DNA of 64,000 nt from NCBI GenBank assembly GCA_002082585.1, contig CP020563.1, forward strand, positions 2,226,001 through 2,290,000, given 5' to 3'. The DNA is from Kitasatospora albolonga. Lineage in GTDB: Bacteria > Actinomycetota > Actinomycetes > Streptomycetales > Streptomycetaceae. Within the stretch, counting starts at the first letter, position 1, and every line of letters begins with the position of its first letter. The position numbers and the translations under genes are program-made. Shown here one piece after another: positions 7,958 through 18,805 of the stretch. The notes under the pieces were generated by a model. It was not told the DNA's origin. It saw nothing but the letters and a program-made list of their open reading frames with translations, and did no database searches.

Positions 7958-10579
7958 TCAGCTCTGCGGGAGGGCCGCCAGCTGGGCGGAGATCCGCTCG
8001 ATGTCGGCCTCGGCCTTGGCGAGCCTGCCGCGGATCTTGTCGACCACGTTGTCCGGGGCCTTGGCGAGGAACGCCTCGTTGCCGAGCTTGCCCTCGGCCT
8101 GGGCCTTCTCCTTGCGCGCGGCCTCCAGGTCCTTGGTGAGGCGCTTGCGCTCGGCCGGGACGTCGATCGTGCCGGACAGGTCCAGGGCGACGGTGGCCCC
8201 GGCGACCGGGAGCGAGGCAGTGGCGGCGAAGCCGTCCCCGGCCGCCTCCAGGCGCAGCAGCTGGCGGATGGCCGGCTCGTGGGGCGCCAGGGCGGTGCCG
8301 GTCAGGGTCAGCTCGGCCGGGACCCGCTGGCCGGGCTTGAGCCCCTGGTCGCCCTTGAAGCGGCGGACCTCGGTGACGACCTGCTGGACCAGCTCGATCT
8401 CCTTCTCGGCCGCCTCGTCGCGGAAGCCGGAGTCCTTCGGCCACTCCGCGATGACGACGGACTCGCCGCCGGTCAGCGTGGTCCAGAGCGTCTCCGTGAC
8501 GAACGGGACGATCGGGTGGAGCAGCCGCAGGGTGACGTCGAGGACCTCGCCCAGGACCCGGCCGGAGACCTTGGCCTGCTCGCCGCCCGCGAAGAACGTC
8601 GTCTTCGACAGCTCGACGTACCAGTCGAAGACCTCGTCCCACGCGAAGTGGTAGAGCGCGTCGGAGATCTTGGCGAACTGGAAGTCGTCGTAGTACCGGT
8701 CGACGTCGGCGACGGTCTCGTTGAGGCGGGAGAGAATCCACCGGTCGGTGGCGGTCATCGCCGACGGGTCCGGGAGGGGGCCCTCGACCGTCGCACCGTT
8801 CATCAGGGCGAAGCGGGTGGCGTTCCAGATCTTGTTGGCGAAGTTGCGGGACGCCTTGACCCAGTCCTCGCCGATCGGCACGTCGGCGCCGGGGTTGGCG
8901 CCGTTGGCCAGGGTGAAGCGGACGGCGTCGGAGCCGTACGCGTCCATCCAGTCGATCGGGTCGACGGCGTTCGGGTTGGACTTCGACATCTTCTTGCCGA
9001 ACTCGTCGCGGACCAGACCGGTGAGGGCGACCGTCCTGAACGGGACCTCGCCGTCCATCGCGTACAGACCGAACATCATCATCCTCACGACCCAGAAGAA
9101 GATGATGTCGTGGCCGGTGACCAGGACGTCCGTGGAGTAGAACTTCTCCAGGTCCGGGGTCTGTTCGGGCCAGCCGAGCGTGGAGAACGGCCACAGGCCC
9201 GAGGAGAACCAGGTGTCGAGGACGTCCTCGTCCTGGACCCAGCCCTCGCCGGTCGGCGGCTCGTCGTCGGGGCCGAGGCAGACGACCTCGCCGTCCGGGC
9301 CGTACCAGACGGGGATGCGGTGGCCCCACCACAGCTGGCGCGAGATGCACCAGTCGTTGAGGTTGTCGACCCAGTCGAAGTACCGCTTCTCCATCTCCTT
9401 GGGGTGCAGGACGACCCGCTCGTCGCGGACCGCGTCACCGGCGGCCCGGGCGAGCGTCTCGACCTTGACCCACCACTGGAGCGAGAGCCGCGGCTCGATG
9501 GTGGTCCTGCAGCGGGAGCAGTGGCCGACGGAGTGGACGTACGGACGCTTCTCGGCGACGACCCGGCCCTGCTCGCGCAGCGCGGCGACGATGGCGGAGC
9601 GGGCCTCGAAGCGGTCCAGGCCCTGGAAGGGGCCGGGCACGGTGATGACCCCGCGCTCGTCCATGACCGTGAGGGACTCCAGATCGTGGCGCCGGCCGAT
9701 CGCGAAGTCGTTCGGGTCGTGCGCCGGGGTCACCTTGACGGCGCCGGTGCCGAACTCCGGGTCGACGTGGGTGTCGGGGACCACCGGGATGGTGCGGTCG
9801 GTGAGCGGGAGCTTGATCCGCTTGCCGATGAGGTGGGCGTACCGCTCGTCGTCGGGGTGGACCGCGACGGCGGTGTCACCGAGCATCGTCTCGACCCGGG
9901 TGGTGGCGACGACCAGGGTCTCGTCGCCCTCGCCGTACTTCAGGGAGACGAGCTCGCCGTCGTCCTCCTGGTAGTCCACCTCGATGTCCGAGATGGCGGT
10001 GAGGCAGCGCGGGCACCAGTTGATGATCCGCTCGGCGCGGTAGATCAGGCCGTCGTCGTACAGGTCCTTGAAGATCTTCTGGACGGCACGGGAGAGGCCC
10101 TCGTCCATGGTGAACCGCTCGCGCGACCAGTCCAGGCCCGCGCCCAGGCGGCGCAGCTGGCCGAGGATGCGGCCGCCGTACTCTTCCTTCCACTGCCAGA
10201 CGCGCTCGGTGAACGCCTCCCGGCCGATGTCGTGGCGGGACGTGCCCTCCTCGCCGAGCTGCTGCTCCACCTTGTTCTGGGTGGCGATACCGGCGTGGTC
10301 CATGCCGGGCAGCCACAGCGTCTCGAAGCCCTGCATCCGCTTGCGGCGGGTGAGGGCGTCCATCAGCGTCACCTGGAAGGCGTGGCCCAGGTGGAGGGCG
10401 CCGGTGACGTTGGGCGGCGGGATGACGATGGAGAACGGGGGCTTGTCGCTCTTGGCGTCGGCTTGGAAGTAACCGCGTTCTACCCAGCGCTCGTACAGCT
10501 TCCCCTCTACGTCGGCCGGCGCGTACTGGGTCGGCAGTTCGGGGGTGCTGGCTGGCTGCTGCTGAGTGTTCTCGGTCAC
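7958..10579 (-). CDS. valS: Valine--tRNA ligase
   Basis: Class I aminoacyl-tRNA synthetase charging tRNA-Val in the cytoplasm. The HIGH signature is LHLGH within [13 protein letters not shown] (about residues 54-66) and the KMSKS signature is KKMSKSNPN (about 540). The large CP1 editing domain lies between about 190 and 340, and a C-terminal coiled coil ([17 protein letters not shown]) covers the last 70 residues. Length 873 is normal. The start is a GTG at 10579 with no clear ribosome site. A TAAACT hexamer ends 7 nt upstream, so a leaderless transcript is possible. No T-box-like leader is seen in the 138-bp upstream gap. Its own terminator follows at 7903-7944. Confidence 0.97.
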   Translation of the reverse strand: MTENTQQQPASTPELPTQYAPADVEGKLYERWVERGYFQADAKSDKPPFSIVIPPPNVTGALHLGHAFQVTLMDALTRRKRMQGFETLWLPGMDHAGIATQNKVEQQLGEEGTSRHDIGREAFTERVWQWKEEYGGRILGQLRRLGAGLDWSRERFTMDEGLSRAVQKIFKDLYDDGLIYRAERIINWCPRCLTAISDIEVDYQEDDGELVSLKYGEGDETLVVATTRVETMLGDTAVAVHPDDERYAHLIGKRIKLPLTDRTIPVVPDTHVDPEFGTGAVKVTPAHDPNDFAIGRRHDLESLTVMDERGVITVPGPFQGLDRFEARSAIVAALREQGRVVAEKRPYVHSVGHCSRCRTTIEPRLSLQWWVKVETLARAAGDAVRDERVVLHPKEMEKRYFDWVDNLNDWCISRQLWWGHRIPVWYGPDGEVVCLGPDDEPPTGEGWVQDEDVLDTWFSSGLWPFSTLGWPEQTPDLEKFYSTDVLVTGHDIIFFWVVRMMMFGLYAMDGEVPFRTVALTGLVRDEFGKKMSKSNPNAVDPIDWMDAYGSDAVRFTLANGANPGADVPIGEDWVKASRNFANKIWNATRFALMNGATVEGPLPDPSAMTATDRWILSRLNETVADVDRYYDDFQFAKISDALYHFAWDEVFDWYVELSKTTFFAGGEQAKVSGRVLGEVLDVTLRLLHPIVPFVTETLWTTLTGGESVVIAEWPKDSGFRDEAAEKEIELVQQVVTEVRRFKGDQGLKPGQRVPAELTLTGTALAPHEPAIRQLLRLEAAGDGFAATASLPVAGATVALDLSGTIDVPAERKRLTKDLEAARKEKAQAEGKLGNEAFLAKAPDNVVDKIRGRLAKAEADIERISAQLAALPQS

Positions 10580-10717
10580 GGGAGACAGTTTAGGGCCGTC
10601 ACAGTCCCGTACTGAAACGGGATAGTTCGGTAACGGTGTACGGGCCGGTCCCCCACGTCAGGACGGCTTCCGTCAGGATGTTCGCGACGCACCAGGTTTT
10701 CGGGAGGGGACACCGCG

Positions 10718-11701
10718 ATGAGCAACAACCAGCCGGGCCCGTACGGCGGACAGCCGCCGCAGGGCCAGCCGGGACCGTACGGACAGCAGCCGGGTCCGTA
10801 CGGCGCTCCGCCGCAGGGCCCGCCCGGCTACGGCTACCCCCAGCAGCCCGGCCCGTACGGTGCCCAGCCCGGTCCGTACGGTGCCCCGCCGCAGGGCCCG
10901 CCCGGCTACGGCTATCCGCAGGCCCAGCAGCCGGGACCGTACGGGCAGCAGCCGCCCGCTCCCCCGTACGGGCAGCCGGGGTACGGGATGCCGCCGCAGC
11001 CGCCCAAGAAGAAAACGGGCCTGATCGTGGGCGCCGCCGTGGTGGCGCTGGCGGTCGTCGCGACCGGGGTGTACTTCCTGACCTCGGGCAGCGACGAGGC
11101 GAGCAACAAGAACGTCTCGGCGTCCACCAAGGGCTACCGGCTGACTCCCCCGGCGGCGGTGGACGAGTACAAGCGGTACGCGAACGCGAAGGGTGCCGCC
11201 GGTCCCCTGGTCGGGACCCAGAAGGCCGAGGCCGAGGCGCTGGGCATCAAGAACCCCAGCAAGACGGGCGCCAGTTACGCGATCGGCACGCCGGGCACCG
11301 CGAACAAGGTCCTGGACCTGGAGGGTTACTGGGGCGAGATCGCCGACCCGGCCGCGGTGCTCAACGGCTCCTTCGAGAACACCGCGCAGGAGATGCAGTC
11401 GGAGGACGACTCGGTGGAGGCCAAGTTCATCGGTCCCGCCGAGGTCGTCGAACCGGCCGGGCTGGAGGGCGCGGTGATGAAGTGCCGGGACCTCCAGGTG
11501 ATCAACAAGAAGGCGGACGGCTCGCCCGAGAAGGGGCCCAGGGAACTGGTGGTCCCGATCTGCGTCTGGGCCGACCACAGCACGGTCGGCGTCGTGACCC
11601 ACGGGGACCGGGCCCTGCTGCTGGCGGGGAAGAGCCCGTCCAAGGACGAGGTCGCCGCCCTCGCCACCAAGCTCTACAACAGCTCCCGCACCAAGCTCTG
11701 A
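10718..11701 (+). CDS. Pro/Gly-rich single-pass membrane protein of unknown function
   Basis: A 327-residue protein with three parts. Residues 1-95 are a low-complexity cytoplasmic tail built from GPYG-x-QP repeats. Residues about 104-122 form one membrane helix preceded by KKK (orientation N-in). Residues about 130-327 form an extracellular soluble domain with two cysteines (MKCRDLQV and PICVWAD), likely disulfide-bonded. The domain pattern is that of many actinobacterial surface proteins with Pro-rich tails; no enzyme motif is seen. It has an AGGGGA ribosome site 8 nt before the ATG, is transcribed toward clpX, and ends at a shared hairpin. The repeat tail may self-assemble or bind partners, but this is inference. 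Confidence 0.85.
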   Translation: MSNNQPGPYGGQPPQGQPGPYGQQPGPYGAPPQGPPGYGYPQQPGPYGAQPGPYGAPPQGPPGYGYPQAQQPGPYGQQPPAPPYGQPGYGMPPQPPKKKTGLIVGAAVVALAVVATGVYFLTSGSDEASNKNVSASTKGYRLTPPAAVDEYKRYANAKGAAGPLVGTQKAEAEALGIKNPSKTGASYAIGTPGTANKVLDLEGYWGEIADPAAVLNGSFENTAQEMQSEDDSVEAKFIGPAEVVEPAGLEGAVMKCRDLQVINKKADGSPEKGPRELVVPICVWADHSTVGVVTHGDRALLLAGKSPSKDEVAALATKLYNSSRTKL

Positions 11702-11721
11702 CGCGGGTCCGCCCGGAGCAA

Positions 11722-11768
11722 CGCCGAAGGGGCGCCCACCGGTTGACCGGTCGGGCGCCCCTTCGGCG
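11722..11768. terminator. Bidirectional terminator between the Pro/Gly-rich protein and clpX
   Basis: A long inverted repeat (CGCCGAAGGGGCGCCC at 11722-11737 with its complement at the right end) plus an inner CGGT/ACCG pair, between two convergent genes. It starts 20 nt after one stop and ends 18 nt from the other. Confidence 0.88.
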
Positions 11769-11786
11769 CGGGTGGTGCGACTGCCG

Positions 11787-13085
<1,299 letters not shown>

Positions 13086-13177
13086 GAGGTGCTTCCCCTT
13101 CGCCTGGGAGACCGCCTGGTTCAGCGGCTCCTGGTGCCTCTATCCGACGGTACCTTGCCTGGGCCCCCGTTCGGGCC

Positions 13178-13231
13178 CCCCTTGGCACGGTTCACACGGC
13201 CGGGACCGTGCGGACGGAATGTGCCAAGGGG
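13178..13231 (-). terminator. Nested inverted repeat between clpP2 and clpX
   Basis: Outer arms CCCCTTGGCAC (13178-13188) and GTGCCAAGGGG (13221-13231) are perfect 11-bp complements. An inner CACGGT/ACCGTG pair lies inside. It starts 12 nt after the clpP2 stop and ends about 90 nt before clpX, so it can act as a terminator or readthrough attenuator. Confidence 0.7.
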
Positions 13232-13242
13232 AAAGACCGACG

Positions 13243-13911
13243 TCAGAGCGATGCGCCCGCGGTGGTCTTGCGGGTGGACACGATCTGGTCGACGAGCCCG
13301 TACGCCAGGGCGTCCTCGGCCGTGAGGATCTTGTCGCGCTCGATGTCCTCGCGGATCTTCTCCAGCGGGGTGGTCGAGTGCCGGGCCAGCATCTCCTCCA
13401 GCTGCGTGCGCATACGGAGGATCTCGTTGGCCGCGATCTCCAGGTCGGAGAGCTGCTCGCGGCCCGTCTGCGAGGACGGCTGGTGGATGAGGACGCGGGC
13501 GTGCGGGAGCGCCATGCGCTTGCCCGGGGTGCCTGCGGCCAGCAGGATGGCGGCGGCGGAGGCGGCCTGGCCCATGCAGACCGTCTGGATGTCCGGCTTC
13601 ACGAACTGCATCGTGTCGTAGATCGCGGTGAGCGCGGTGAACGAGCCGCCGGGGCTGTTGATGTAGATCGAGATGTCGCGGTCCGGGTCCATCGACTCCA
13701 GGCAGAGCAGCTGCGCCATGACGTCGTTGGCCGAGGCGTCGTCGATCTGGACGCCGAGGAAGATCACGCGCTCCTCGAAGAGCTTCGCGTACGGGTCGTA
13801 CTCGCGCACACCCTGCGAGGTGCGCTCCACGAAGCGCGGGACGACGTAGCGGTTGTCCACCTGCGGGCCGGTGTAGAGGCCGCTCGCGGAGGCGCCGGAG
13901 AAGTTGTTCAT
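13243..13911 (-). CDS. clpP2: ATP-dependent Clp protease proteolytic subunit ClpP2
   Basis: Serine peptidase ring subunit that works with ClpP1 and ClpX/ClpC. The catalytic serine is in GQAASAAA, the histidine in VLIHQPS and the aspartate after EDIERDK. The 222-residue form starts [15 protein letters not shown] at 13911; an alternative ATG at 13926 (MVNTH) would add five residues, and neither has an ideal ribosome site. It follows clpP1 by 97 bp on the same strand, the standard actinobacterial clpP1-clpP2 operon in which the two form a mixed tetradecamer. Regulation by ClgR is expected through the box upstream of clpP1. Start choice is the main doubt. Confidence 0.93.
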   Translation of the reverse strand: MNNFSGASASGLYTGPQVDNRYVVPRFVERTSQGVREYDPYAKLFEERVIFLGVQIDDASANDVMAQLLCLESMDPDRDISIYINSPGGSFTALTAIYDTMQFVKPDIQTVCMGQAASAAAILLAAGTPGKRMALPHARVLIHQPSSQTGREQLSDLEIAANEILRMRTQLEEMLARHSTTPLEKIREDIERDKILTAEDALAYGLVDQIVSTRKTTAGASL

Positions 13912-14008
13912 GTGGGTGTTCACCATCCTGGTGGCGTTCTGGGGCTGGAGGTCTCGGCGTACGAGAAGGGGGTGCGGGAGGAATGCCGACGGTCCGGTGG
14001 GGACCGGA

Positions 14009-14626
14009 TCAGGCACCGGTGCCGCCGCCGCCCGGAATGCCCGACGCGACCGTGATGATCTCGTCGATGAGGCCGTAGTCCTTGGCCTCCTCCGCCGTGT
14101 ACCAGCGGTCGCGGTCGCCGTCGCGGATGATCGTCTCGACGGTCTGGCCGGAGTGGTGGGCGGTGATCTCGGCCATGCGCGTCTTCGTACGGAGCAGGTA
14201 CTGGGCCTGGATCTTGATGTCCGAGGCCGTTCCGCCGATACCGGCCGAACCCTGGTGCATGAGGATGTCGGTGTTGGGAAGCGCGAAGCGCTTGCCCGCG
14301 GCGCCGCCGGTCAGCAGGAACTGGCCCATCGAGGCCGCCATGCCCATGCCGATGGTGACCACGTCGTTCGGGATGTACTGCATGGTGTCGTAGACCGCCA
14401 TGCCGGCCGTCACCGAACCGCCGGGGCTGTTGATGTAGAGGTAGATGTCCTTGTCCGGGTCGGCGGCAAGGAGCAGGAGCTGTGCGGTGATCTTGTTGGC
14501 GATGTCATCGTCGACCTGCTGGCCGAGGAAGATGATGCGCTCGCCGAGCAGCCGGCTGTAGACCTGGTCACCGAGTCCGCCACCGAGGGACGGCTCACCG
14601 GCGGCGTAGGGCATCAGATTCGTCAC
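14009..14626 (-). CDS. clpP1: ATP-dependent Clp protease proteolytic subunit ClpP1
   Basis: First gene of the clpP1-clpP2 operon. The 205-residue product starts at a GTG (14626; [13 protein letters not shown]) with an AGGTGG site 5 nt upstream. Catalytic Ser is in GMAASMGQ, His in ILMHQGSAG, and Asp in the DGDRDRWYT region. The C-terminus ends in a Gly-rich [10 protein letters not shown] tail. In Streptomyces, ClpP1ClpP2 degrades development regulators and ClgR itself (known family biology). A ClgR-type box lies about 140 nt upstream of the start, between it and the tig terminator. Confidence 0.96.
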   Translation of the reverse strand: MTNLMPYAAGEPSLGGGLGDQVYSRLLGERIIFLGQQVDDDIANKITAQLLLLAADPDKDIYLYINSPGGSVTAGMAVYDTMQYIPNDVVTIGMGMAASMGQFLLTGGAAGKRFALPNTDILMHQGSAGIGGTASDIKIQAQYLLRTKTRMAEITAHHSGQTVETIIRDGDRDRWYTAEEAKDYGLIDEIITVASGIPGGGGTGA

Positions 14627-14760
14627 GTATCCACCTGCTCGTCTCTGACGGCTCCGGCCGTCTCAGCTTCTTCGTACCGGGCGGGAGAGTCACTCCCCCA
14701 CCCTTCCTCTTCATGGACCCTAACGCGCAGGTGGGACAACGCCATCCCGGTTCCGCAACT

Positions 14761-14777
14761 GTTCGCTGGGAGCGCAA
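14761..14777 (-). promoter_or_regulatory. Candidate ClgR operator upstream of clpP1
   Basis: GTTCGCTGGGAGCGCAA fits the ClgR-type pattern GTTCGC-N5-GCG known for actinobacterial clp promoters. It lies about 135-150 nt upstream of the clpP1 start in a 293-bp intergenic gap. The match is by eye and from memory of the motif. Confidence 0.65.
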
Positions 14778-14839
14778 GGTCCGCCGGGGGCACAGGGGTT
14801 CCGGGGCCGTACGGCGATACGGCGGCACGCGGGGATACG

Positions 14840-14880
14840 GCGACGGGCCCCGGACGCGTGGTGCGTCCGGGGCCCGTCGC
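14840..14880 (-). terminator. tig terminator
   Basis: A perfect 18-bp stem (GCGACGGGCCCCGGACGC and its complement) with a GTGGT loop, 39 nt downstream of the tig stop. It separates tig from the clpP1 promoter. Confidence 0.88.
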
Positions 14881-14919
14881 TGCCGGCCGGGGTGCGACCG
14901 GCGGGGATCGGCGCGGGGC

Positions 14920-16314
14920 TCAGCCCTCGTTCTTCTCCACGGCCTTGGCGTCGTCCGCCGTGGCCTCGGTGGCGGCCTCGGCCGTCTCGGCGGCCTCGTC
15001 CTCGTCGTCCTCCAGGTTGACGATCTCACCGTTGGTGTCGACGACCTTGGCGGCCTCGACGACGACGGCGAGCGCCTTGCCGCGGGCGACCTCGCCGACG
15101 AGCATCGGCACCTGGCCGCCCTCGACGACGGCCTGGGCGAACTGGTCGGGGCTCATGCCGGAGGAGGCGGCGCGGCGCATGAGGTGCTCGGTGAGCTCCT
15201 CCTGGTTGACGTTCAGCTTCTCCTTGTTGACGAGCTCGTCAAGGATGAACTGGGTCTTGATGCCCTTGATGGCCTGCTCGGAGGTCTCGTTCTCGAACTC
15301 CTCCAGGGTCTTGCCCTGGATCTGGAGGTACTTCTCCAGGTCGAGGCCCATCTGACCGAGCTGGTGGTGCTCCAGGTTGTGCTTGCGGGTCTGGACCTCG
15401 TCCGCGAGCAGCTTCTCCGGGATCGGGACCTCGGCGAGCTTCAGCAGCTCCTCGAGGACGCGCTCCTGGGCCTGGGTGGCCTGGTCGTACTGCTTGGTGG
15501 TCTCCAGGCGCTTGCGGCTGTCCGCCTTCAGCTCCTCCAGCGTGTCGAACTCGCTGGCCATCTGGGCGAAGTCGTCGTCCAGCTCGGGGAGCTCGCGGGC
15601 GGCGACGGCGGTGACCTTGACGGTGACCTCGGCGTCCTTGCCCTCGGCGGAGCCGCCCTTCAGCTGCGAGGTGAAGGTGGCCTCGCCACCGGCCTCCAGG
15701 CCGGTCACGGCCTCGTCGATGCCGTCGAGGAGCTCGCCGGAACCGATGGTGTACGAGACACCCGCGGCCACGCCGTCCTCCAGGACCTCGCCGTCGACCT
15801 TGGCCTCCAGGTCGATCGTGACGACGTCGCCGTCGGCGGCGGCGCGCTCGACCGGGTTGGTGGAGGCGAAGCGCTCGCGCAGCTGCTCCACGGCCTTCTC
15901 GACCTCTTCGTCGGTGACCTCGAGGGCGTCGACGGTGACCTCGATGCCGGAGTAGTCCGGGATCTCGATCTCGGGGCGTACGTCGACCTCGGCGGTGAAG
16001 GCCAGCAGCTCGCCGTCCTTCAGCTCGGTGATGTCGACCTCGGGCTGGCCGAGGACGTTCAGCTCACCCTCGTTGACCGCCTCGGTGTAGAACTTCGGAA
16101 GGGCGTCGTTGACGGCCTCCTCCAGCACAGCACCGCGGCCGAACCGCTGGTCGATGACCCGGGCGGGGATCTTGCCCTTGCGGAAGCCCTTCACCGTGAC
16201 CTGCTGGTTGATCTTCTTGTACGCCGCGTCGAGGCTGTCCTTGAGCTCCTCGAAGGGCACCTCGATGCTGAGCCGAACCCGGGTCGGGTTCAGGGTCTCC
16301 ACGGCGCTCTTCAC
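14920..16314 (-). CDS. tig: Trigger factor (ribosome-associated chaperone, peptidyl-prolyl isomerase)
   Basis: Binds the ribosomal exit tunnel and helps new chains fold. The N-domain carries the ribosome-docking signature [11 protein letters not shown] (about residues 43-53); the FKBP-type PPIase domain covers about 150-245, and the helical chaperone domain follows. The GTG at 16314 ([15 protein letters not shown]) with a GGAGAC site is chosen; the frame stays open 32 codons upstream, but that stretch is not homologous. Length 464. The last 35 residues are very acidic ([18 protein letters not shown]), as in other actinobacterial forms. It is immediately downstream of the tRNA-Pro gene and upstream of the clpP operon, a common chaperone-protease arrangement. 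Confidence 0.96.
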   Translation of the reverse strand: MKSAVETLNPTRVRLSIEVPFEELKDSLDAAYKKINQQVTVKGFRKGKIPARVIDQRFGRGAVLEEAVNDALPKFYTEAVNEGELNVLGQPEVDITELKDGELLAFTAEVDVRPEIEIPDYSGIEVTVDALEVTDEEVEKAVEQLRERFASTNPVERAAADGDVVTIDLEAKVDGEVLEDGVAAGVSYTIGSGELLDGIDEAVTGLEAGGEATFTSQLKGGSAEGKDAEVTVKVTAVAARELPELDDDFAQMASEFDTLEELKADSRKRLETTKQYDQATQAQERVLEELLKLAEVPIPEKLLADEVQTRKHNLEHHQLGQMGLDLEKYLQIQGKTLEEFENETSEQAIKGIKTQFILDELVNKEKLNVNQEELTEHLMRRAASSGMSPDQFAQAVVEGGQVPMLVGEVARGKALAVVVEAAKVVDTNGEIVNLEDDEDEAAETAEAATEATADDAKAVEKNEG

Positions 16315-16464
16315 GGTTCGGTCTCCTTGGTGGCTGACTTCTTGGGGTTCTGCTCGACCGCCGATCGGCGGCTTCGCGGACCGAGCCCGGTACATCAGAC
16401 ACACGGGCACGCAATTTGCATAGTAACGGCAAGGGGGAGGACTCCCACAATGCGATCTTGCCGG

Positions 16465-16541
16465 TGGTCGGGGTGGCCGGATTCGAACCGACGACCTTCC
16501 GCTCCCAAAGCGGACGCGCTACCAAGCTGCGCCACACCCCG
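16465..16541 (-). tRNA. tRNA-Pro (anticodon TGG)
   Basis: A 77-nt cloverleaf on the minus strand: 7-bp acceptor stem CGGGGTG with CACCCCG, anticodon stem TCCGC/GCGGA around loop TTTGGGA (anticodon TGG), T-arm with GTTCGAATC, and an encoded CCA at 16465-16467. It reads proline CCA codons. About 150 bp upstream of tig, same strand. Confidence 0.96.
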
Positions 16542-16704
16542 TCGGTGCGACACGTAGGGTACATGGGCCGGAGCCGTGCGTCGGCCGCTTTGCGGGGGAG
16601 CCGGGCCGCGCCGGTCCGGGGCCGACGTCAACGGGTGTGCGGGCACCGCCGCCGACCCGCTACGATGCTGTTCGTGCCGCGGTCCTTCCGGACGTGCGGT
16701 GCTT

Positions 16705-16778
16705 GCGGGCGTAGCTCAATGGTAGAGCCCTAGTCTTCCAAACTAGCTACGCGGGTTCGATTCCCGTCGCCCGCTCCA
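16705..16778 (+). tRNA. tRNA-Gly (anticodon TCC)
   Basis: A 74-nt cloverleaf: acceptor GCGGGCG/CGCCCGC, D-arm GCTCAATGGTAGAGC, anticodon stem CTAGT/ACTAG around CTTCCAA (anticodon TCC), T-arm with GGTTCGATTCC, and encoded CCA. It reads glycine GGA codons. It is divergent from the tRNA-Pro gene, with both promoters expected in the 163-bp gap, and is followed by a terminator. Confidence 0.96.
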
Positions 16779-16784
16779 TGCCTG

Positions 16785-16816
16785 GGCCCGGTCCGACTCC
16801 TCCGTCGGACCGGGCC
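16785..16816 (+). terminator. tRNA-Gly terminator
   Basis: Stem GGCCCGGTCCGAC (16785-16797) with GTCGGACCGGGCC and a 6-nt loop, followed by TCTT. It starts 7 nt after the tRNA 3' end. Confidence 0.85.
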
Positions 16817-16885
16817 TCTTGCGTACGCGGACGGTGCGGACGGCCGCGGGGCCGGCGAAGGCCCCGGCGGCGGCCCGGCAGTCCG

Positions 16886-17080
16886 TCAGAAGCTGATCTT
16901 GTTGATCGTGTCCGCTATCGAGTTCATGAACCTGTTGATCGACGGCGCCATGCCGGTCGAGGCCAGGAAGAAGCCGAAGAGCACGGCGACGAGCGCCGGG
17001 CCGGGCTTGATGGAGCCCCCGCGGATCAGCACCACCAGGATGACCGCGAACAGCAGCACCATAGACAGTGAAATAGCCAC
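16886..17080 (-). CDS. Small conserved-type membrane protein, function unknown
   Basis: A 64-residue protein starting at GTG 17080 (MAISLSMVLLFAV). Two hydrophobic segments (about residues 4-18 and 27-42) are joined by the short basic loop IRGGSIKPG. The C-terminus is amphipathic (INRFMNSIADTINKISF). Its base composition and clean strand bias favour a real gene. It is convergent with tRNA-Gly and divergent from the acyltransferase across a long gap. I know similar small proteins in Streptomyces but no function for them. An ATG at 17062 is an alternative start. Confidence 0.75.
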   Translation of the reverse strand: MAISLSMVLLFAVILVVLIRGGSIKPGPALVAVLFGFFLASTGMAPSINRFMNSIADTINKISF

Positions 17081-17532
17081 GTCTGATCACACCCTCGGTC
17101 GGTCCGCCTTGCCGGCCCGGAAGCGTGCACCACCGCGCGCCCCGTCGCGTCCATCGTGCCACCAACTGCCCGGTGCCTGCTGCCGGGTGACGGATCGCAC
17201 TGCCGGATTCCGCCATCATGCCCAGCCCGGCGGGGCTCCACGCCGACCGGACCGCGGCTCGGCCGCGAAATCAGCGCGTCGGCATATTCGCGTAACCCCG
17301 GCGCGGTGATCGTTTCCATATCCCCACAGGTCGTTCACAGGTAATTGGGGCGTTCGACTGCGACGTAATTCACTCTCTCCGCATCCCGTCGGCATCTCTC
17401 AACACCCAACCGATATGCCCCATTTAAGGGGGATCAAGGGTGTCATAGCGGGCGGTGTTCGACGGTTTCACATTCGAATAGAGGGGAACACGCGATATCT
17501 CGACGCGGTTTTACGCAAAGCAATCGACGGGT
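17081..17532. other. 466-bp gene-free region (with the palindrome at its right end), lower GC than flanks
   Basis: No frame here has convincing coding character. The right part (about 17310-17530) is clearly richer in A/T than its neighbours (for example CATTTAAGGGGGATCAAGG and CACATTCGAATAGAGG), so it probably holds the promoter and a long leader for the acyltransferase and, on the left, the promoter for the small membrane gene. No tRNA, riboswitch or terminator was recognised. Confidence 0.5.
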
Positions 17533-17546
17533 CTAAGGTGCCTTAG
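17533..17546. promoter_or_regulatory. Perfect 14-bp palindrome covering the acyltransferase ribosome-binding site
   Basis: CTAAGGTGCCTTAG is perfectly self-complementary and ends at the base before the ATG. It contains the AAGG Shine-Dalgarno core, so a protein or hairpin here could gate translation. With only a 2-nt centre an RNA hairpin is strained, so a DNA operator is as likely; chance is possible. Confidence 0.45.
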
Positions 17547-18695
17547 ATGTTCCAAGCTCCGAGCGTATTCACCAGGGCCCCACTCCCCCCGGCGACCCGG
17601 GAGCCGGAGCCCAGACGCGAGCAGCCGCCCACCGCCCCGGCCGTCGCCCCGGCGGCCACCCCTGGCCCGCCCCCGGCCGCGGCGAAGAAGCGCGACCCCT
17701 ACTTCGACAATGTGAAATATCTGGCCATCGTCCTGGTCGCGGTGGCGCACGCCTGGGAACCGGTGATGGACGGCAGCCGGGCCACCCGGGCGCTCTACAT
17801 GGTCGTGTACGCGTTCCACATGCCGGCCTTCATCCTCATCTCCGGTTATTTCTCCCGCTCGTTCGACATGTCGGCACCGAAGGTGAAGCGGCTGATCACC
17901 GGAGTCGCCGTGCCCTACGTGCTGTTCGAGACGGCTTATTCGCTCTTCAAGCGGTACGTGGGCGATTCGCCCGGTGAGCCGATCAGCCTGGTCGACCCGC
18001 TGTTTCTGACCTGGTTCCTGATCGCCCTCTTCGTCTGGCGGGTCACCACACCGATCTGGCGGACGCTGCGCCATCCGCTGCCGGTGGCGCTCGCGATCGC
18101 CATGCTGGCCTCGGTCTCGCCCGACATCGGCGACGACCTCGATCTCCAGCGGGTCTTCCAGTTCCTGCCGTTCTTCGTCCTCGGCCTGCTGATGAGGCCC
18201 GAGCACTTCCAGCTGATCCGGCGCCGCGAGGTGCGGCTGCTCGCCCTGCCGCTGGCCGCGGGCGCCCTGCTGTTCGCGTACTGGATCGCCCCGCGCATGC
18301 AGCTCGGCTGGCTCTACCGCGCCAACAGCGCCCAGGAGATGGGCGCCCCGTGGTGGTCCGGCGCGGTGATGTCGCTCGCCCTGTTCGGCTGCGGACTGGC
18401 GCTGACCATCGCCTTCCTGGCCTGGGTGCCCCGCAGGACGACCTGGTTCACGGCGCTGGGCGCCGGGACGATCTGCGGCTATCTGCTCCACGGCTTCCTG
18501 ATCAAGGGCGCCGTGTACACGGGCCTGTTCGACCGGTACACCTGGCTCTCCGACCCGGCCGGTCTGATCGTCGTCTCGGTCGTGGCCGCGCTCGCGGTGA
18601 CGCTCATGTGCTCCCCGCCGGTGGGCCGGGCGCTGAAGTTCGCCACCGAGCCGGACATGAAGTGGGCGTTCCGGAAGGACCCCGCGAAGCGCTGA
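17547..18695 (+). CDS. Membrane acyltransferase (acyltransferase 3 family)
   Basis: Multi-pass membrane protein of 382 residues that probably O-acylates a surface glycan or secondary metabolite. The first 48 residues are a Pro/Ala-rich cytoplasmic tail; the conserved start of the domain is RDPYFDNVKYLAIVLVAVAHAWEP split by a helix, with the family's key histidine in VAHAW and a second in AFHMPAF. About ten membrane helices follow (residues 55-360). The C-terminus is basic. It ends at a bidirectional terminator shared with the HD gene. The substrate cannot be read from the sequence, and no glycosyltransferase or polyketide neighbours are present to hint at it. Confidence 0.85.
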   Translation: MFQAPSVFTRAPLPPATREPEPRREQPPTAPAVAPAATPGPPPAAAKKRDPYFDNVKYLAIVLVAVAHAWEPVMDGSRATRALYMVVYAFHMPAFILISGYFSRSFDMSAPKVKRLITGVAVPYVLFETAYSLFKRYVGDSPGEPISLVDPLFLTWFLIALFVWRVTTPIWRTLRHPLPVALAIAMLASVSPDIGDDLDLQRVFQFLPFFVLGLLMRPEHFQLIRRREVRLLALPLAAGALLFAYWIAPRMQLGWLYRANSAQEMGAPWWSGAVMSLALFGCGLALTIAFLAWVPRRTTWFTALGAGTICGYLLHGFLIKGAVYTGLFDRYTWLSDPAGLIVVSVVAALAVTLMCSPPVGRALKFATEPDMKWAFRKDPAKR

Positions 18696-18738
18696 GACCC
18701 CTTCCTCCGCCGCCTCCCGGCCCGCTTCTCGCCCTCCC

Positions 18739-18774
18739 CTGATCCACCCGTGGGAACGACCACGGGTGGATCAG
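18739..18774. terminator. Bidirectional terminator
   Basis: Perfect 15-bp arms (CTGATCCACCCGTGG and its complement) around GAACGA, between the convergent acyltransferase and HD-domain genes. Confidence 0.88.
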
Positions 18775-18805
18775 CGCGTCTCAGGGTTGGCCGAAACCTT
18801 TCGGT

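Noticed and set aside
10580..10717. Possible T-box leader upstream of valS
   Set aside because: The gap is too short and lacks the T-box sequence and specifier hairpin.
10718..10990. Repeats with regular spacing that might suggest a CRISPR array
   Set aside because: They are codon-level GPYG-x-QP repeats inside a coding sequence, without equal spacers.
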